This document shows, one piece after another, positions 35,021 to 47,045 of a DNA stretch of 64,000 nt. The position numbers and the translations under genes were made by a program. A model generated the notes under the pieces. It worked only from the letters and a program-made list of their open reading frames with translations. It did no database searches and was not told where the DNA came from. The DNA is taken from NCBI GenBank assembly GCA_038087015.1, contig JASBNA010000005.1:868001-932000 (forward strand), in the 5' to 3' direction. This stretch comes from Cerrena zonata. Lineage: Eukaryota; Basidiomycota; Agaricomycetes; Polyporales; Cerrenaceae. Position 1 is the first letter of the stretch; each line of letters begins with the position of its first letter.

Positions 35021-36360
35021 TCATGCCCTGCCGGCAACAGGCATCAGACTCTCCAACCTCTCTTCCAATCCTCGACCAAGGCCCTCGCGCTTCCCACTCG
35101 CCGCCAACATCGTTGGACAAATCGCTTGTCGGATCAGCAACGAGAGCACCAGCAGCATCCCTCAAGCTCGCTGCACTCGACCCCGTGGCCTGCAATGCTT
35201 GCGCCTGAGGGAGCCCGATCACGCTGGGTAAATGCGGTGGTGGCTCAATTGAAGAACCTAAAACCAGCGTGCTTAACGGAACAGGTAGACGCGGGTGTGC
35301 TGGACAGAAGATCGGTGTAGGAGATGAACGAGAGACGTTTGTTGGGGTTCTTGGGTGAAGGAGGATGTGAACCTGCGGTTGAAGGGAACGTGTTAAGCGT
35401 AGCTGAGGGCGAGGTACTGAGTGTAGCTAGGGTAGCAGAAGGAGCAGGCGATAGTGGCGACAAGGGTGAGAATGAGGTAGAGATAGGTGTGGGAAGAGTG
35501 TGCAAGGGATGTTCATGGTGCGTTGCAGTATTGGGTGAGCTTGCTTCGGAATCTGCTGCTGCAGAGAAGTACGCAGAGGTAGGGGTGGAAGTAGACGGCG
35601 TGGGAGGGACGGCATCTGTTCTTACAGTAGGCCTGACCTGGGGCGAGACACTTCCAGCATGTGGTTGTGGCTGCAATTGCGGCGAAGTCTGTTGGACAGG
35701 CAGGGGCATGGTAAAGCTAGGGACTCGGACTGGGTATATTCAACAAGATACTCCTGCGATTTCCCGTGGGGCTCGGACTCCGACTGCTTAGTCTTGAGAT
35801 CGGGCTTGTGAAACCACTCTGGCTGCCATCGAACGTAGGGGCCGGTGCAACAATAGAGATGGCATCCAAAGCATCTTCATCTGATGTAGAAGAAGCGAGG
35901 ATTTCAGCAGCGCTATCAAGCACAGAAGGGACAGATTGATCGAGTTGCTCGGTGTGCCTTGCACGGGGTATATGGTGCGGATCGGTGGTGAGAAGAGGGG
36001 GCGAAGCGTTGATTGGCTCGATATCTCGTTCAAAGATAGCGGAGGAGGAGGAGTGGCTAAAGCGCGAAAGAGTTTGTGAGCTTGAGAAGACAGATGCAAA
36101 GCGGGGTGATAAGACATACACAGAAGTGGGTGACGAGGGTATCGAGTTGGGCGAGCGCGAGCCCACACGGTGGGTGCGTAGGTGTTGAGACGTTCTCTTG
36201 GAGAGTCTGTGCTCTCGTACTGGACTTGCCAAGTGTCCGTTCGAAGTTACATGACGGAGGTCAGTGAATGGAGCATCTGCAGAGTGTAATTAAGCATTTT
36301 GAACACGAGTTTCTCGCTGTTGCACGTACTATTTGAGGATTCTGGCTGAGCGGACGACAT
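35021..36360 (-). pseudogene. Conserved Agaricomycete protein of unknown function, with three frame breaks
   Basis: Exon 1 (36360-36330) and the in-phase start of exon 2 (36276) encode A-P-F-T-D-L-R-H-V-T-S-N-G-H, then S-P-V-R-E-H-R-L-S-K-R-T-S-Q. A Ser/Pro-rich body contains S-S-A-I-F-E-R-D-I-E-P-I and V-P-S-V-L-D-S-A-A-E-I-L. The tail holds K-R-L-S-F-I-S-Y-T-D-L-L-S-S-T-P, I-E-P-P-P-H, G-G-E-W-E and R-E-G-L-G-R-G-L-E-E-R-L-E. I recall these blocks from a conserved uncharacterised mushroom protein. They lie in three frames. One extra base each near 35719, 35280 and 35090 accounts for every switch. Either the gene has decayed or the assembly has insertion errors. The low-complexity composition suggests a disordered regulator. 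Confidence 0.65.
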
Positions 36361-39300
36361 GGCGGTAGAGAGTCAAGGGAGTAGATGCAGAAAGATGGAG
36401 GAGATGGAGAGAAATATATCCAAACGAGCACTCCCCACTCCCGCCACCCAACCGTCTTGTCACATCAAGTCACAGTGTGACACTCCACTCGTCACATCTC
36501 GATTCGACATACAGCACTGGCCCTCTTCAATGCACTCTTCCATCTTTTCTCGACAGGTTACCCAAATGCGACCAAAGACACACATCTGACCAGCCGTCTT
36601 GCCTCGTAGCTGCTGTCTTACCCTGCAAGGACCGCCCTCTATTCACCGGAAGTCTAGTTCCGCCTGCGCACTGCCTACTCCTCTTTGGCCACACGGCCGC
36701 TCACATCTCGCCTCCGTATTTCTCTCTGCGCTCCCTCGGGCCTCGTCTTTTCAACTGCACAGTTCCGATAGTACTGTATATGCATAAGGTTTTTCATCAA
36801 GCTGACTAGCTCGGGAGGAACTTACGCCGGGCAAAGGGTCTCCGACTATAGGAGGAGGGAACCTTACTCTTAATTGTATATTCAAGCTCGCAGAGTTTCT
36901 GCATTCTTCGGTCTCGCAGTTGTAAATTTTTACAAATGAAGCTTCCTCTCCTTTCGTTCCTGTTCTTTTCGCGCATGCACACTGCATGGCGTAACAGGGC
37001 GTAACACACCCCTTACTTGCCCTCTTGCCCCGAGTCGTCACATCTTGTTCCTGGCAGATCATGTATGATACCATCTCATCTTTACCCTCGTCATATCATA
37101 CCTCAGCATTATGTACCTTCAATCTCTCAGATCAGCATTTCTGGTCTCCGTAACAAAGTATTCAAACGAAATATAAGCCACAGCCTTATTCATAGCGCTT
37201 CTCAGCCTTTGCCCTTCGAACTCGCCACAATCTTCAAAAAGACAAGTTCAATTGTTGGCAGCCGCTTGAAACGCTTGCTTGGTCTCAATTCTGAATGATC
37301 TCGAGGGCCCTCATCGCTTGTTTTTGTGTTTGAAATATCTTTTCAAACATTGACTGTTGATCATGTCAGACCGCAATTGTCATGATCTCCGTAGCCGGGT
37401 CCCATGTCTTGGTCACACCCTGCATAGCGTGACACACGTCATTCGGCCCAAACCGAATTCGTAATATGTTTCCTTGTTCTTTGAATTTTCGTCTTCCGTC
37501 TTCTGGTCTGTGTTCTATCTCACTGGTTTGCAATTCCGACACATTCGCCCTGACTCTGCATTAGCATCGCTATATGCGCATATAAATAGCGAAGATATCT
37601 GCGCTCTCGACGCCCTATTCCAAATCTTCAAGGTTTGCGCCTCAAACTCCGATGTATACGGCTACAGGCATAGTATCGGTATAACGTCGTCCAAGTGATC
37701 GGCAAGTCAATATAGGGCATATGTCACAGGATACCATCCCAGCCCACCCCAGAGGTACTCCGGTTCTAGCTTTCGGTCATCTGCGCAACTGTTGCAGATA
37801 CCGTCTCCACGCAACGCTGTTCGATGTTCGACGGAACTCTTTTTTCTGTCGCTTTCTGTTATTGTCTTCTGGTAGATCGGTATGGCGAGTTAATACAATT
37901 AACTGCCTGGCTACTACGATGTGAACTGGTATCAGAGGTTTTTCTCAGGGCTGTCCAACTACCTCCGGAGTCGAGCGATATATCTATCTAGATGATACAT
38001 CCGGAACGTCGATCATCTGTCGTATGAGGTTCTGTCAGCCTGACATTCAGCCTGCTGGAGATACAAGATAATCATACGCTTAGAGGTCTGTGTCGTCTTA
38101 TGGGGCAACGCCGAGCGGGTGGCCGAAGGAAGAGGCTCTGAACTGGTGTATTCTCGCCTATGGGCCAAAGGTGTATTCGCTATGTACACTCTAGCAGAAG
38201 TATGGTGGAAGTGTCATAACAATTGTATGCATTGTTGCGAGGATGATCCTCCAACAATTCATCGCAGCCACCTGCAGTATTGTTTCTACCCGGTCTTTAC
38301 CTTAGTTCATATTCCAATTCCTTGCGTTATCTCGAGCCTTTGGCTCTAGAGTTCTATTTGGGTCCGCCATAGTATCCTTCATCTTAGTCGTCCACCTTTG
38401 GACACTTTCCATCGAATATATGGATTCACACTCTCAATTCCTCACTCTCGCTAGCGCACACTGCAGATCCCATCACCTTCGTGCAACAACATCATACAAT
38501 GCATTATTATGTCCCTGCAGGGTTGACCTCATCGCATCTCTTGTTCTTTGTTCGGAGACCTTTTTGTGTTCAATTTTAACACAAGGTTTGCTTTCTTCGA
38601 AGGATTCGAGGATTGAGTTCAGAAGTCGTGGTTCAGGGTTCGTTGCTACGATGGTTATAGGCATATTGCATCCTGTATTGTGTTCCTCAAAAATGGGTTG
38701 ACAGGATGGATGCAGTGGGCAGTGGGCAGTACAGTTGTCGTTCTCAGAAGTGCATCCTTGTAGTAACGCACATAGCATTGCACCGCCTCGATTCTTCGAG
38801 GGTCCTCCTTTAGTCTCCGCTTTCTTCTTTTGCTTGCACGCCACATAGACCTAGAGTCTGTCTTCAGGAACCATCTTGTTATTACTTCCTCGGTAGCCGT
38901 TCATGACCTGTCATGATCAATCGGTGTTGTACGGTCATCTGTGTAAAGTGTAGGTCGCTTGAACTCCTTTGCTTATGACATGCTGCCTCATGGGTCGCCT
39001 AAACCCTCCGAGTCATAGGCAGATTCATTTCACTTCTCACGTCAGTAATTCGCAAATAGGTTGTTCAGTATGTCATCATCGTGCTCTTTCAATTCACAAA
39101 CAGGCTGCTTAACATGACATCATCGTACTCTCTAGAATCCTCGCCTGGATCGGACTCAACGGTTGTCGAGTCAGTTGATGCACTATCACACATTAGTTCC
39201 CGACTAGACAAAATAAATAGGTTTCTCACTCTCCCCTCAGCTTCCTCGTTCTCCGGAGCCTAGATCATCAAATTCCATTGACACTTGGGACGTTTCAATA

Positions 39301-39826
39301 ATCCACCAAGGTACGTGCATCAATAGTAGTAGCCTTCCATCATTTTTTCATGCTCACTTGCTCGCATTTCGACATCGTAGGGTCGATGAATCCCAGAGTT
39401 GGACACACGATCATATTCATGACATTGACATACTGGGACATCCCCTTGCGGAATGACATGCGACGGGTTCTCGTACCACACTTCATTGCCGGTGTCTCCG
39501 TTGATGCTGAGAGTGAGACATGATATCAATAGTAGTATATGACCTGAAGTCAGGGCGAGAAAAGGTGTTGGTATATATGCACTAGCTCGGGCATACGTGA
39601 TAGTCATTCTGCTTTCCTTCAAGCCGGGATCTTTGCTTTGGTTCTTTTCATTTTCTTCTCCTTTCTATCACTTGCGAGTTCAAGTTGGGCCAGGAGCCTG
39701 ATTTATTCCAAAGCGTTCTTATTTGAAACGACCATATTTTGATTCCATTAACATTTCAGGTGTGTATTCCAACGATAGTTTCTACTATGAAATAACACTT
39801 TACCTATAGCATAAAAAGTCCTAACG
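36361..39826. other. Long gene-poor interval
   Basis: About 3.4 kb with only ORFs up to about 120 codons, none recognisable. A 49-codon Ser-rich ORF (about 39114-39263, +) and a 95-codon minus ORF with a hydrophobic start (about 39320-39607) are the only stretches that might encode small proteins. Confidence 0.4.
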
Positions 39827-40273
39827 ATGCGTTCTTTCTCCGTTATTTCAATCGTCGCATTTGCCATGTTAGCACTTCCCTGCCTGGGAGCACCCATTCC
39901 TAGCTCTTCAACCTCAGATTCGTATGTCATTTCTTCCAGTCCACAAAGTTATTCCGTATATACTCAATCGTTACCCTACAGTGCAATCGAGCGTCGATAC
40001 AGTCTCTCCCCTAACGATATCGGTTCCTTACGCGGCATTCACTTCGGTATCCCAATAACTGGGGGAATCAGCGGTGGCCCCGTCAATCATCAATTGAATA
40101 CTCGCTCCGACGATGTCCATGTAACCCCAGGTTCAAATTCAGGTCTCGTCGATGACCTCGAACCCCGACGGGGAAATATCTGGGATATGGGTCCCGGTGG
40201 GGTCTCAACCCTTCGTTTTGGTAACATGGGCACCATTCCAAGTGGTTTATCTATCCCTGGCCGGAATTGGTGA
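39827..40273 (+). CDS. Small secreted protein with dibasic-preceded W-D-M-x-P-like motifs
   Basis: Intronless, 148 residues. The signal peptide is clear (M-R-S-F-S-V-I-S-I-V-A-F-A-M-L-A-L-P-C-L, then G-A-P-I-P). A Ser/Tyr-rich stretch follows. Two related motifs each stand right after Arg-Arg: R-R-Y-S-L-S-P-N-D-I-G-S-L and R-R-G-N-I-W-D-M-G-P-G-G-V-S-T-L. The second resembles I-W-N-M-T-P-D-A-I of the secreted protein at 31114-31804. The middle and end are Gly/Asn-rich. Kex2-type cleavage at the two Arg-Arg sites would yield two peptides of roughly 35-60 residues. There is only one Cys, in the signal peptide. The function is unknown. Confidence 0.7.
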   Translation: MRSFSVISIVAFAMLALPCLGAPIPSSSTSDSYVISSSPQSYSVYTQSLPYSAIERRYSLSPNDIGSLRGIHFGIPITGGISGGPVNHQLNTRSDDVHVTPGSNSGLVDDLEPRRGNIWDMGPGGVSTLRFGNMGTIPSGLSIPGRNW

Positions 40274-40755
40274 GACTTAGAGTGATATGTGTTATATGGA
40301 TGACCACTTATGCTTATGGTTATTTCAGAGTGGCGTATTGCAGTCCTTCGACTGACAGGAGCTGATTGGTGTCTGGCCGGGGAATGTTTGATAGAATTGA
40401 ATATCTTCTGTATGGACTACTGAGTTCTCAATAATGGAAGGAAATGAATCGGTACATAAAACTCCATGGAAACGATCTCGACCGTGAAGCAATAGCCATT
40501 ATCTTATTTGTTTCCCTTTACCACTAACTCCTCACTTGACATCTAGCAAACACGTTGTTCGTCTCTACAACAGTGTCCATCTAGACCTATAGGAACATTC
40601 GAACTATCCAAGTCTCATTCAGGAGACTGTAAACACTTTTCTGCGTGCATATGGGGAAAGGAAACAAGGTGCGCCACTATCACTAAAATTCTGCGTAGTA
40701 TACTACGTCCTAGCAGGTTTATAAATATATTTCCTCCTTCCCAGGTTCCTTTGAA

Positions 40756-41622
40756 ATGCGTTCAGGAAACCTAGAGCCGAATACAACCCCATCACCATTC
40801 TCCAAAGCTCCGTTTGATGTTTTAGCGGAGAATCTTTTCCGCCTGTGATACACCTTACGCTTATCTTGACGAGTATGGTCTCGTCTATAATTACTATAAC
40901 TCTGCCATTCTCAACCATTTCTGCAAGGTTTTCAACGCCCAGTGGACTCTCTCATATGTTTGTCAATATTGGAGAGATATCGCCCTCTCCTTACCATGCT
41001 TATGGTCTTCTATCATCGTACGTGATCAACAGATAAAGACTGCGAAAGGAATAAAACATCTCCTGGCTCTTGTCCTCGAGCGCAGCAAGGATGCGCCGCT
41101 CACCATACACATCACCTGCCGTCGCCGACCTGCTGGAGATTATGAATACCCCAAAGAGAGACTAGATGGCATCGTTGATATCCTCTCCTCTCACCTTTCC
41201 CGTGCTCAAACTCTTGCATTCGATCTTAGCCTGGATTCCCCACTATCGACCTTTCTTTCCCGTTCCTCCGAGTTCCCCTATCTCCGCTCCCTCTCGGCTC
41301 TCGTCCATCGCTGGCCCAAGGACAGCGCTACTTAACAGCCGATAGCTCGTAAATTTGCTCATGCACCACTCCTCGAATTGGTTTGCATGCCATATTGTGA
41401 CCCACCAACGGGACACTTCGAATTACCATGGTCCCAAATTCGCTCTTTCTTTGCTCTTGCTCTTGGCTTGAAAAGTTGGATATTACATGTTTCACCGGGA
41501 ATCCGGAAGGAATGAGACGTCTTTTCGAAGCTATTCCCAATATACTACCAGGCCTCAGGTGGACGAGAGTTGAATTGAAATGTGCATGGTTTGACCAGGA
41601 GCACATTTGGAGGCGAGAATGA
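40756..41622 (+). pseudogene. F-box/LRR-type protein, copy C, degraded
   Basis: Third member of the F-box family, inverted relative to copies A and B. It starts M-R-S-G-N and keeps S-P-F-S-K-A-P-F-D-V-L-A-E, then shifts frame within the F-box near 40845. It continues as W-T-L-S-Y-V-C-Q-Y-W-R-D, L-P-C-L-W-S-S-I-I and S-S-H-L-S-R-A-Q-T-L-A-F. A TAA precedes Q-P-I-A-R-K-F-A-H-A-P-L-L. After F-E-L-P-W-S-Q-I the central leucine-rich third is missing, and the sequence jumps to the C-terminal L-E-K-L-D-I-T-C-F and I-P-N-I-L-P-G-L in another frame. The combined lesions make it a pseudogene. Confidence 0.75.
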
Positions 41623-41885
41623 GTAGATCGTGGACCTGTATTTTAAGACCAGAGGGCAAAAATATTATTTCCTGCTTCGTTAGATCTCCAACCTTTTCTT
41701 CCCCTTGGTTTGCAAGATTAGCAGTGCTACAGCCTCACTCAAATACAACTTTAACCTTTGCGTTCTCCATATAATGTGTATGGGATTCAGGAGAACATCT
41801 ACAATGCTCGGAGAAAATATATCACGAAACTGTACACTACATTGTCCTCATAATGATAGATAGCAAAGGAACACGACAATAAGTA

Positions 41886-44800
41886 CTAGTAGCCGGTAGG
41901 TCTTGCGCCTGTCTTGGACGTATCATACGCTCGAATTATCCTCGCCTGATCCTGACGTGCGGCGTTCTCAGTTTGACTGAATGCGAAACCCCTGTTTCGC
42001 CTCATTCGCTGAACCGCCCGGACTTTCTTGATAGCCTTTTGGAATCTAGAAAAAAAAAGTTTTTTGGTATATGTATGATGATTAGTAAACTAAGAAAACG
42101 TACTGCTCTTGTCGGGGCCTATAATCAGGAATATTGTATTTCTGGATTTCTTGAGCTATATGATATGTCTCTGGCATGTAGGTGCGGCGGTAGCTGAGAA
42201 GGAATAATGATCAACCCAAACAAAGAATTAAGGATAATGAAAGAGCTCACTATTTCCAGGCAAAGTCTCGAGAAAGGCAGAATATTGGAACGAGCAGAAG
42301 AACGAAGTAGAAGACGCCATCGGTCCACAGCCGAGGGACAATCCCACGATACTCGGTGGAAAAACCGATCGCGGGTGCAACGACGGCGTATAGCGGTAAA
42401 AAGAGCATAGTAAAGAGGAAAGAACCAGGGATGGCTATATACACCGTCAGCTCAAGCGAAATGTGGTTAGAAGATCGAACATACCAGCAACAGTATATTT
42501 GGTCCATAAGCTTCATACGGTTGTGTCAACTTATGTTTTATACGATGAGCATGGTGCAATAGGACTTACTCTGAGATTAAAGCAGCTTTACCGAGGACAG
42601 TCAATAACACAGCCAAGTACAGGGTCGTGCCCCAGAACCAATGTCCCGAATCAAGCCCAGAGGCTTGCTTCAGATCACCCCAGAAGAGAATGACCGAGAA
42701 ACCGTATAAAATCTAAAAAGTAAACGTCAATGGTTGTCCTAAATATAGACAAATATAAAATAAGACTTACGACACTGTGATATAATGCATTACCAACCCA
42801 CAGCCAGAACGAGGTTCGAGAAAAGAATGCGTTCCTTTGTCCAAGCATGTAGAGTTGGGGATACCGATCTAGGATACGAGCAGAGACGAATTGATCGAAT
42901 ATACCGATGACTAAAGGTGGTAGAACAGTGAAAACCACGTTGTAGAGGGAAAGAGTCCACGACTCATAGGCAATTTGACCAGAGAAATTGTTAAAGAACG
43001 AAAACTGTAGAAAGGTTAAGAGGTGATTTAGCACTTGAGAAAGACACACGTACCCAGAACTGTGTCGTGTAGAGCACAATATTCTTGTAGAAAGAGTCTA
43101 TCGAATACGGAAAATGTCAGTAAAGAATCGACGGAGCGAACAAATGAGACGAACATAATATAAGTTTCGATAGGCGAGTATAACTCCAGGTTCCGTGAAC
43201 GAGCAATAGCTTCTTCAAGAATCGGAACTGCGAGATGGCCACATCAGCAGAACGAGCCGCTTGCAAACCCTAAAGAACACCATTAATCCTGTATCTAGTA
43301 ATTCATTCTATAACCGTACCTCAACACCCGAAATACCGACTCCAACGTGAGCAGCCTGGATCATACTAACGTCATTCGCACCATCGCCAATAGCTAGCAA
43401 AATTGCTTTCTGGTTCTTCTTTACAAGCTTGACTACCAGTGCTTTTTGCAAAGGCGAGACACGACAGCAGATCACGGCTTTACACATGATGGCGAGCTCA
43501 AGGAAGGTTTTGGAAATTTCCTTCTCCAATGCGAACGTCAGACTCTTGCCATCTAAAACATCACTGAGTAGGCGTTTACAACGTCAGCAGACTCTGACTT
43601 ACCGATGATCAACGCCAGGTCTTCGAGTTCACCGGAGCTTCGTTGACTTCGAATAGCAGCTAGCCGTTTTGACAGGAAGTCATTGGTTTCATGTGACGTC
43701 TCTTCATTGACGATAACCTAATAGACGATAAGGACGAAGTTCAGAAATGAATATCAGATAGTTACCAAGTTCATGGACTCAGAAATGAGTTTACACGACA
43801 TTCCAATATTGATAGCAGTCTCTTGACGATCACCGGTCAAGACCCAAACTTTGATGCCAGCCATTTGGAGTGTGTGAATCGTGTCTGGGACACCATCCTG
43901 CAGCTTGTCCTCGATAGCAGTAGCACCAAGCAAAAACATATCTTTCTCAATGAGCTCAGCAGCCTTGTCCAAGGCCTCTCCACGACCATTGATAGTCGCT
44001 GCAGCCTGGTCATAGACTGTAACCCATTGTCGGTATTCAGCTTCTGGAATATCACGGTAGGCAATACACAGAGTTCGGAGGCCCTCGGTTGCATAGTCCT
44101 TATCATCAATAAGTTAATGAATTTGAAAGACAAGGTTAGATTCAAAAGGCCACATACCTCAAGATGAACAAGAGTCTTCTCCGTGTACGGTTGCCTTTCG
44201 CTGAGACGTTCTAGAATGACTGTGTCAGCACCTTTGCAGTAGAGCTTGATTCGACCATCGGGTCCCCGAACGATAGTCGACATCCGCTTCCGTGTGGAGT
44301 TGAACTCGCAAACGTTGAGAATTTGATATTCCAACGATGCGCCCATAATGTTGACAAAGACAGATTTGGGTTTACGAGTCTGAAACAAATAGCCTATCAG
44401 TACCTAAATCTTAATTATTAAAAAATGAAGGACGTACATGGAACTGATATCCGAGAATCTCTGCACCAGCTACGAGAGCAGCTTCGTCCGGACTACTCGC
44501 CTGATAGTGCATCTTGCCATCTCTGTTCTCCGGAATGACCGTATGACAGACTGCAAGAAGGGTCAAGAATTCATTGATAGTTTCCCGTTCCTTATTCGCA
44601 TTCGAGGCAGAGCCTACGTCAACGAAGGGATTGGCTCCATCTTCCAATATGGCCTTCATCTCCGCGAACGTCCTCCAGCCATCACGACCATCTTCACCCT
44701 CGCCACGTTTGCTTTCGTCCACGACATCGGCATAGGCGAAACCAGCTATTGAGCAACAGCGGAATTCCATCTCGTTACACGTCAGAGTACCTGTTTTGTC

Positions 44801-46779
44801 ACTAAAGACATATTCGATTTGACCCAGCTCTTCTACCAGTGATGATGTTCGGCATGTCGCAGGTGTGTCGGTCTTTGCATAGTACATATCCAGATCAGAG
44901 TTAATAAGCTGTGCCTGTTGGAATTTCACGACTTCCATAGTGACGATGAGGGAGATGGGAATCAAATTGTTGTATAGGATGATGAATGTCAAGATATCTG
45001 TCAAGGTGTCAGAGAAAATTCCTCCCATGCGATATAATGCGACTGACCTTCGATAAATTCCTTCGCTGAAGAACAAGTATGTTAGCAATATTTAAAAATT
45101 GTAATGAGGAGTATTTACCCCTGCCGCTTATTGACGGAGTCTCGAAAAGATACCATTGTTGAGATGAGAAAAACCACTGAGAACCATTTCCAATATTTCA
45201 GTCGGACATCCTTCATCGAAAATAATAGATGAAAACTGACGGATCTGATGCTGCTTCCAACTGTTGACCCTATCGACAGTGCAAGGAGCAGAATAAACAG
45301 GAAGACAATCTGCACATTGACTTGTCGCTCAACCGCCGTCCTCTTGATCGGCGCAGCACTATGTTCCGAATCCCGAAGCGTTAGGCCAGAACCAAGCTAT
45401 AATTACTTGATTACTCACGTCGCATTTCGCATCAGCTTTGTCTCGTGCCCCGTAAAGACGACCATACCATACAGCCATGGTGTATTCCTAATCTGCGCAC
45501 CTCGCAACAGCATCTGATCAGGACCCAAAGGTATCGTTTTTGGCACACCCATATCACTAGTAAGCTCCAGTGTACCCTCGTAGGTATACAACGAGTTATT
45601 CGGATGTTCTGAACGCAGTGTACCATGGAGAGCAGTTACGAGATTCGGAGATGTCAAGGGAGCTGTCTGAGGGGACGCTTGCTTGATCTTCAGGTTGGTT
45701 TCACTGGTGAATGGGATGAGAAGTTATGGAAAGGCGGCGACAGAGACGACTGACCCGTCAAGATTCGAAGTTTCGATGTAGCAGAAACCCTCTGGTTCAC
45801 TCGAGGCGAGAAGAATGAGATCTGCGGGGATGGGGTCGTCACTCTCGAGCCGGACGACATCACCAACCCGAATGTCTTTCCATTTCCGCTCCTCGAAACC
45901 GCCGGTCTGCGTCAGTACTTTCGCTTTGCGTGCGTTGAGCTCCGAGTCAGATTGGTGCCGTTTCTGTATTCATTTAATGAGCAGAATCAATAGTTGTAGT
46001 TGGTGTATACATACCAAGTCCTCCTGAGTCTCCTTGAATGCTGAGGCAAGAAGCACCACCGACAGGGGTGCAATGGTGGTATACTTGTTTGTCGGCGACA
46101 CATCTGGGATCTGTTGTATGCACGCAGTGAACAAGAAGAACAAATTGGCATATTTCGAGAATTGCTCTATTAAAAGATGAATACATCAGCAGCAGTTGTA
46201 CCACAGACTAAACATAGAACGCGCACCGAAGAAGAACTTGGGCAAGAATGTCGCAACATTATACTTGCTCGTCGAGACGTAGTTCGAGCAATATGCCGAG
46301 TTCGCAGGAGGGTTGTTCAATGCAATAACCCGTTCTCCCTCCAGACGTTCCTCCTCCTTATTCCATGGCCACTTCCATTTCTTCGCTGGTTTCTTGAATT
46401 TCTCCTGCGGTTTCGACGGCGAAGGCCCCGGAAAAGAAGAAGACCCAGCAAAGGGTTGGGATGTATGAGAGTCTTGAGGGGTATAATCATCCCATTGTAG
46501 CATATCTTGCTCAGGCTGCAGAGTTGACTGAGACGTCCCAGCATGTGGTGCAGCATGTCTAGTTAACGGCAATCCACTCTCTTTGGATTGCATAGCATCC
46601 ACTCTCGAAGGGGCAAATGCAGAGTCAGGCATATCATCTTCGTCGTCAAAGAAAGGGTCTAGTTGTTGCCTGTTAGAATTTGTCGAAGGAGGATAACCAG
46701 AGCCGGGGTTGTTGGCAGGCTGGTATTGTCGAAGCGCGGGGTTTGCTTGTGAAACTAGGCGTACAAAGTCGTCACTCAT
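41886..46779 (-). CDS. P4-ATPase, Drs2-type phospholipid flippase
   Basis: Multi-exon P4-ATPase that moves aminophospholipids to the cytosolic leaflet in trans-Golgi and endosomal membranes. A Ser/Pro/Asp-rich N-terminus is followed by the family entry motif [15 protein letters not shown] near 46230. The TM4 signature N-N-L-I-P-I-S-L lies near 44960 and the phosphorylation site D-K-T-G-T-L-T near 44800. The nucleotide-binding S-S-P-D-E-A-A-L-V lies near 44490, and the hinge [10 protein letters not shown] near 43370. C-terminal transmembrane exons run to the TAG at 41886. Q-I-N-type residues and the N-terminal motif fit the Drs2 subgroup better than Dnf or Neo1. The first in-frame ATG (46779) was taken as start; upstream codons are open but lack ATG. 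All exons seem intact. It probably needs a Cdc50-type subunit. Confidence 0.93.
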
Positions 46780-47045
46780 CGTCACGGACGGCGAGTGAGA
46801 GCGTAGGGGAAATGATGTGAAGCCTGCTTCAAAGCCGTCGTCGTTGTCGTCGCCGTTTGCGGTAGGGTGATTCGTTCGGCTGTGGAAATCACTGCGCCCG
46901 CCCAAACGCGGCTTTTCGCACGCATTCAAGCTCAAGGTTTACATGACGTGAATACCTTTTACAATGCAGAAATATACGACAAATTATACATTATGTACCG
47001 TACACGTATCATAGAATAGGCTTATAGTCTACCTCTACCTGTTGT

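Noticed and set aside
37474..38850. Several 70-120 codon ORFs
   Set aside because: No shared frame, domain or splice logic; consistent with chance ORFs.
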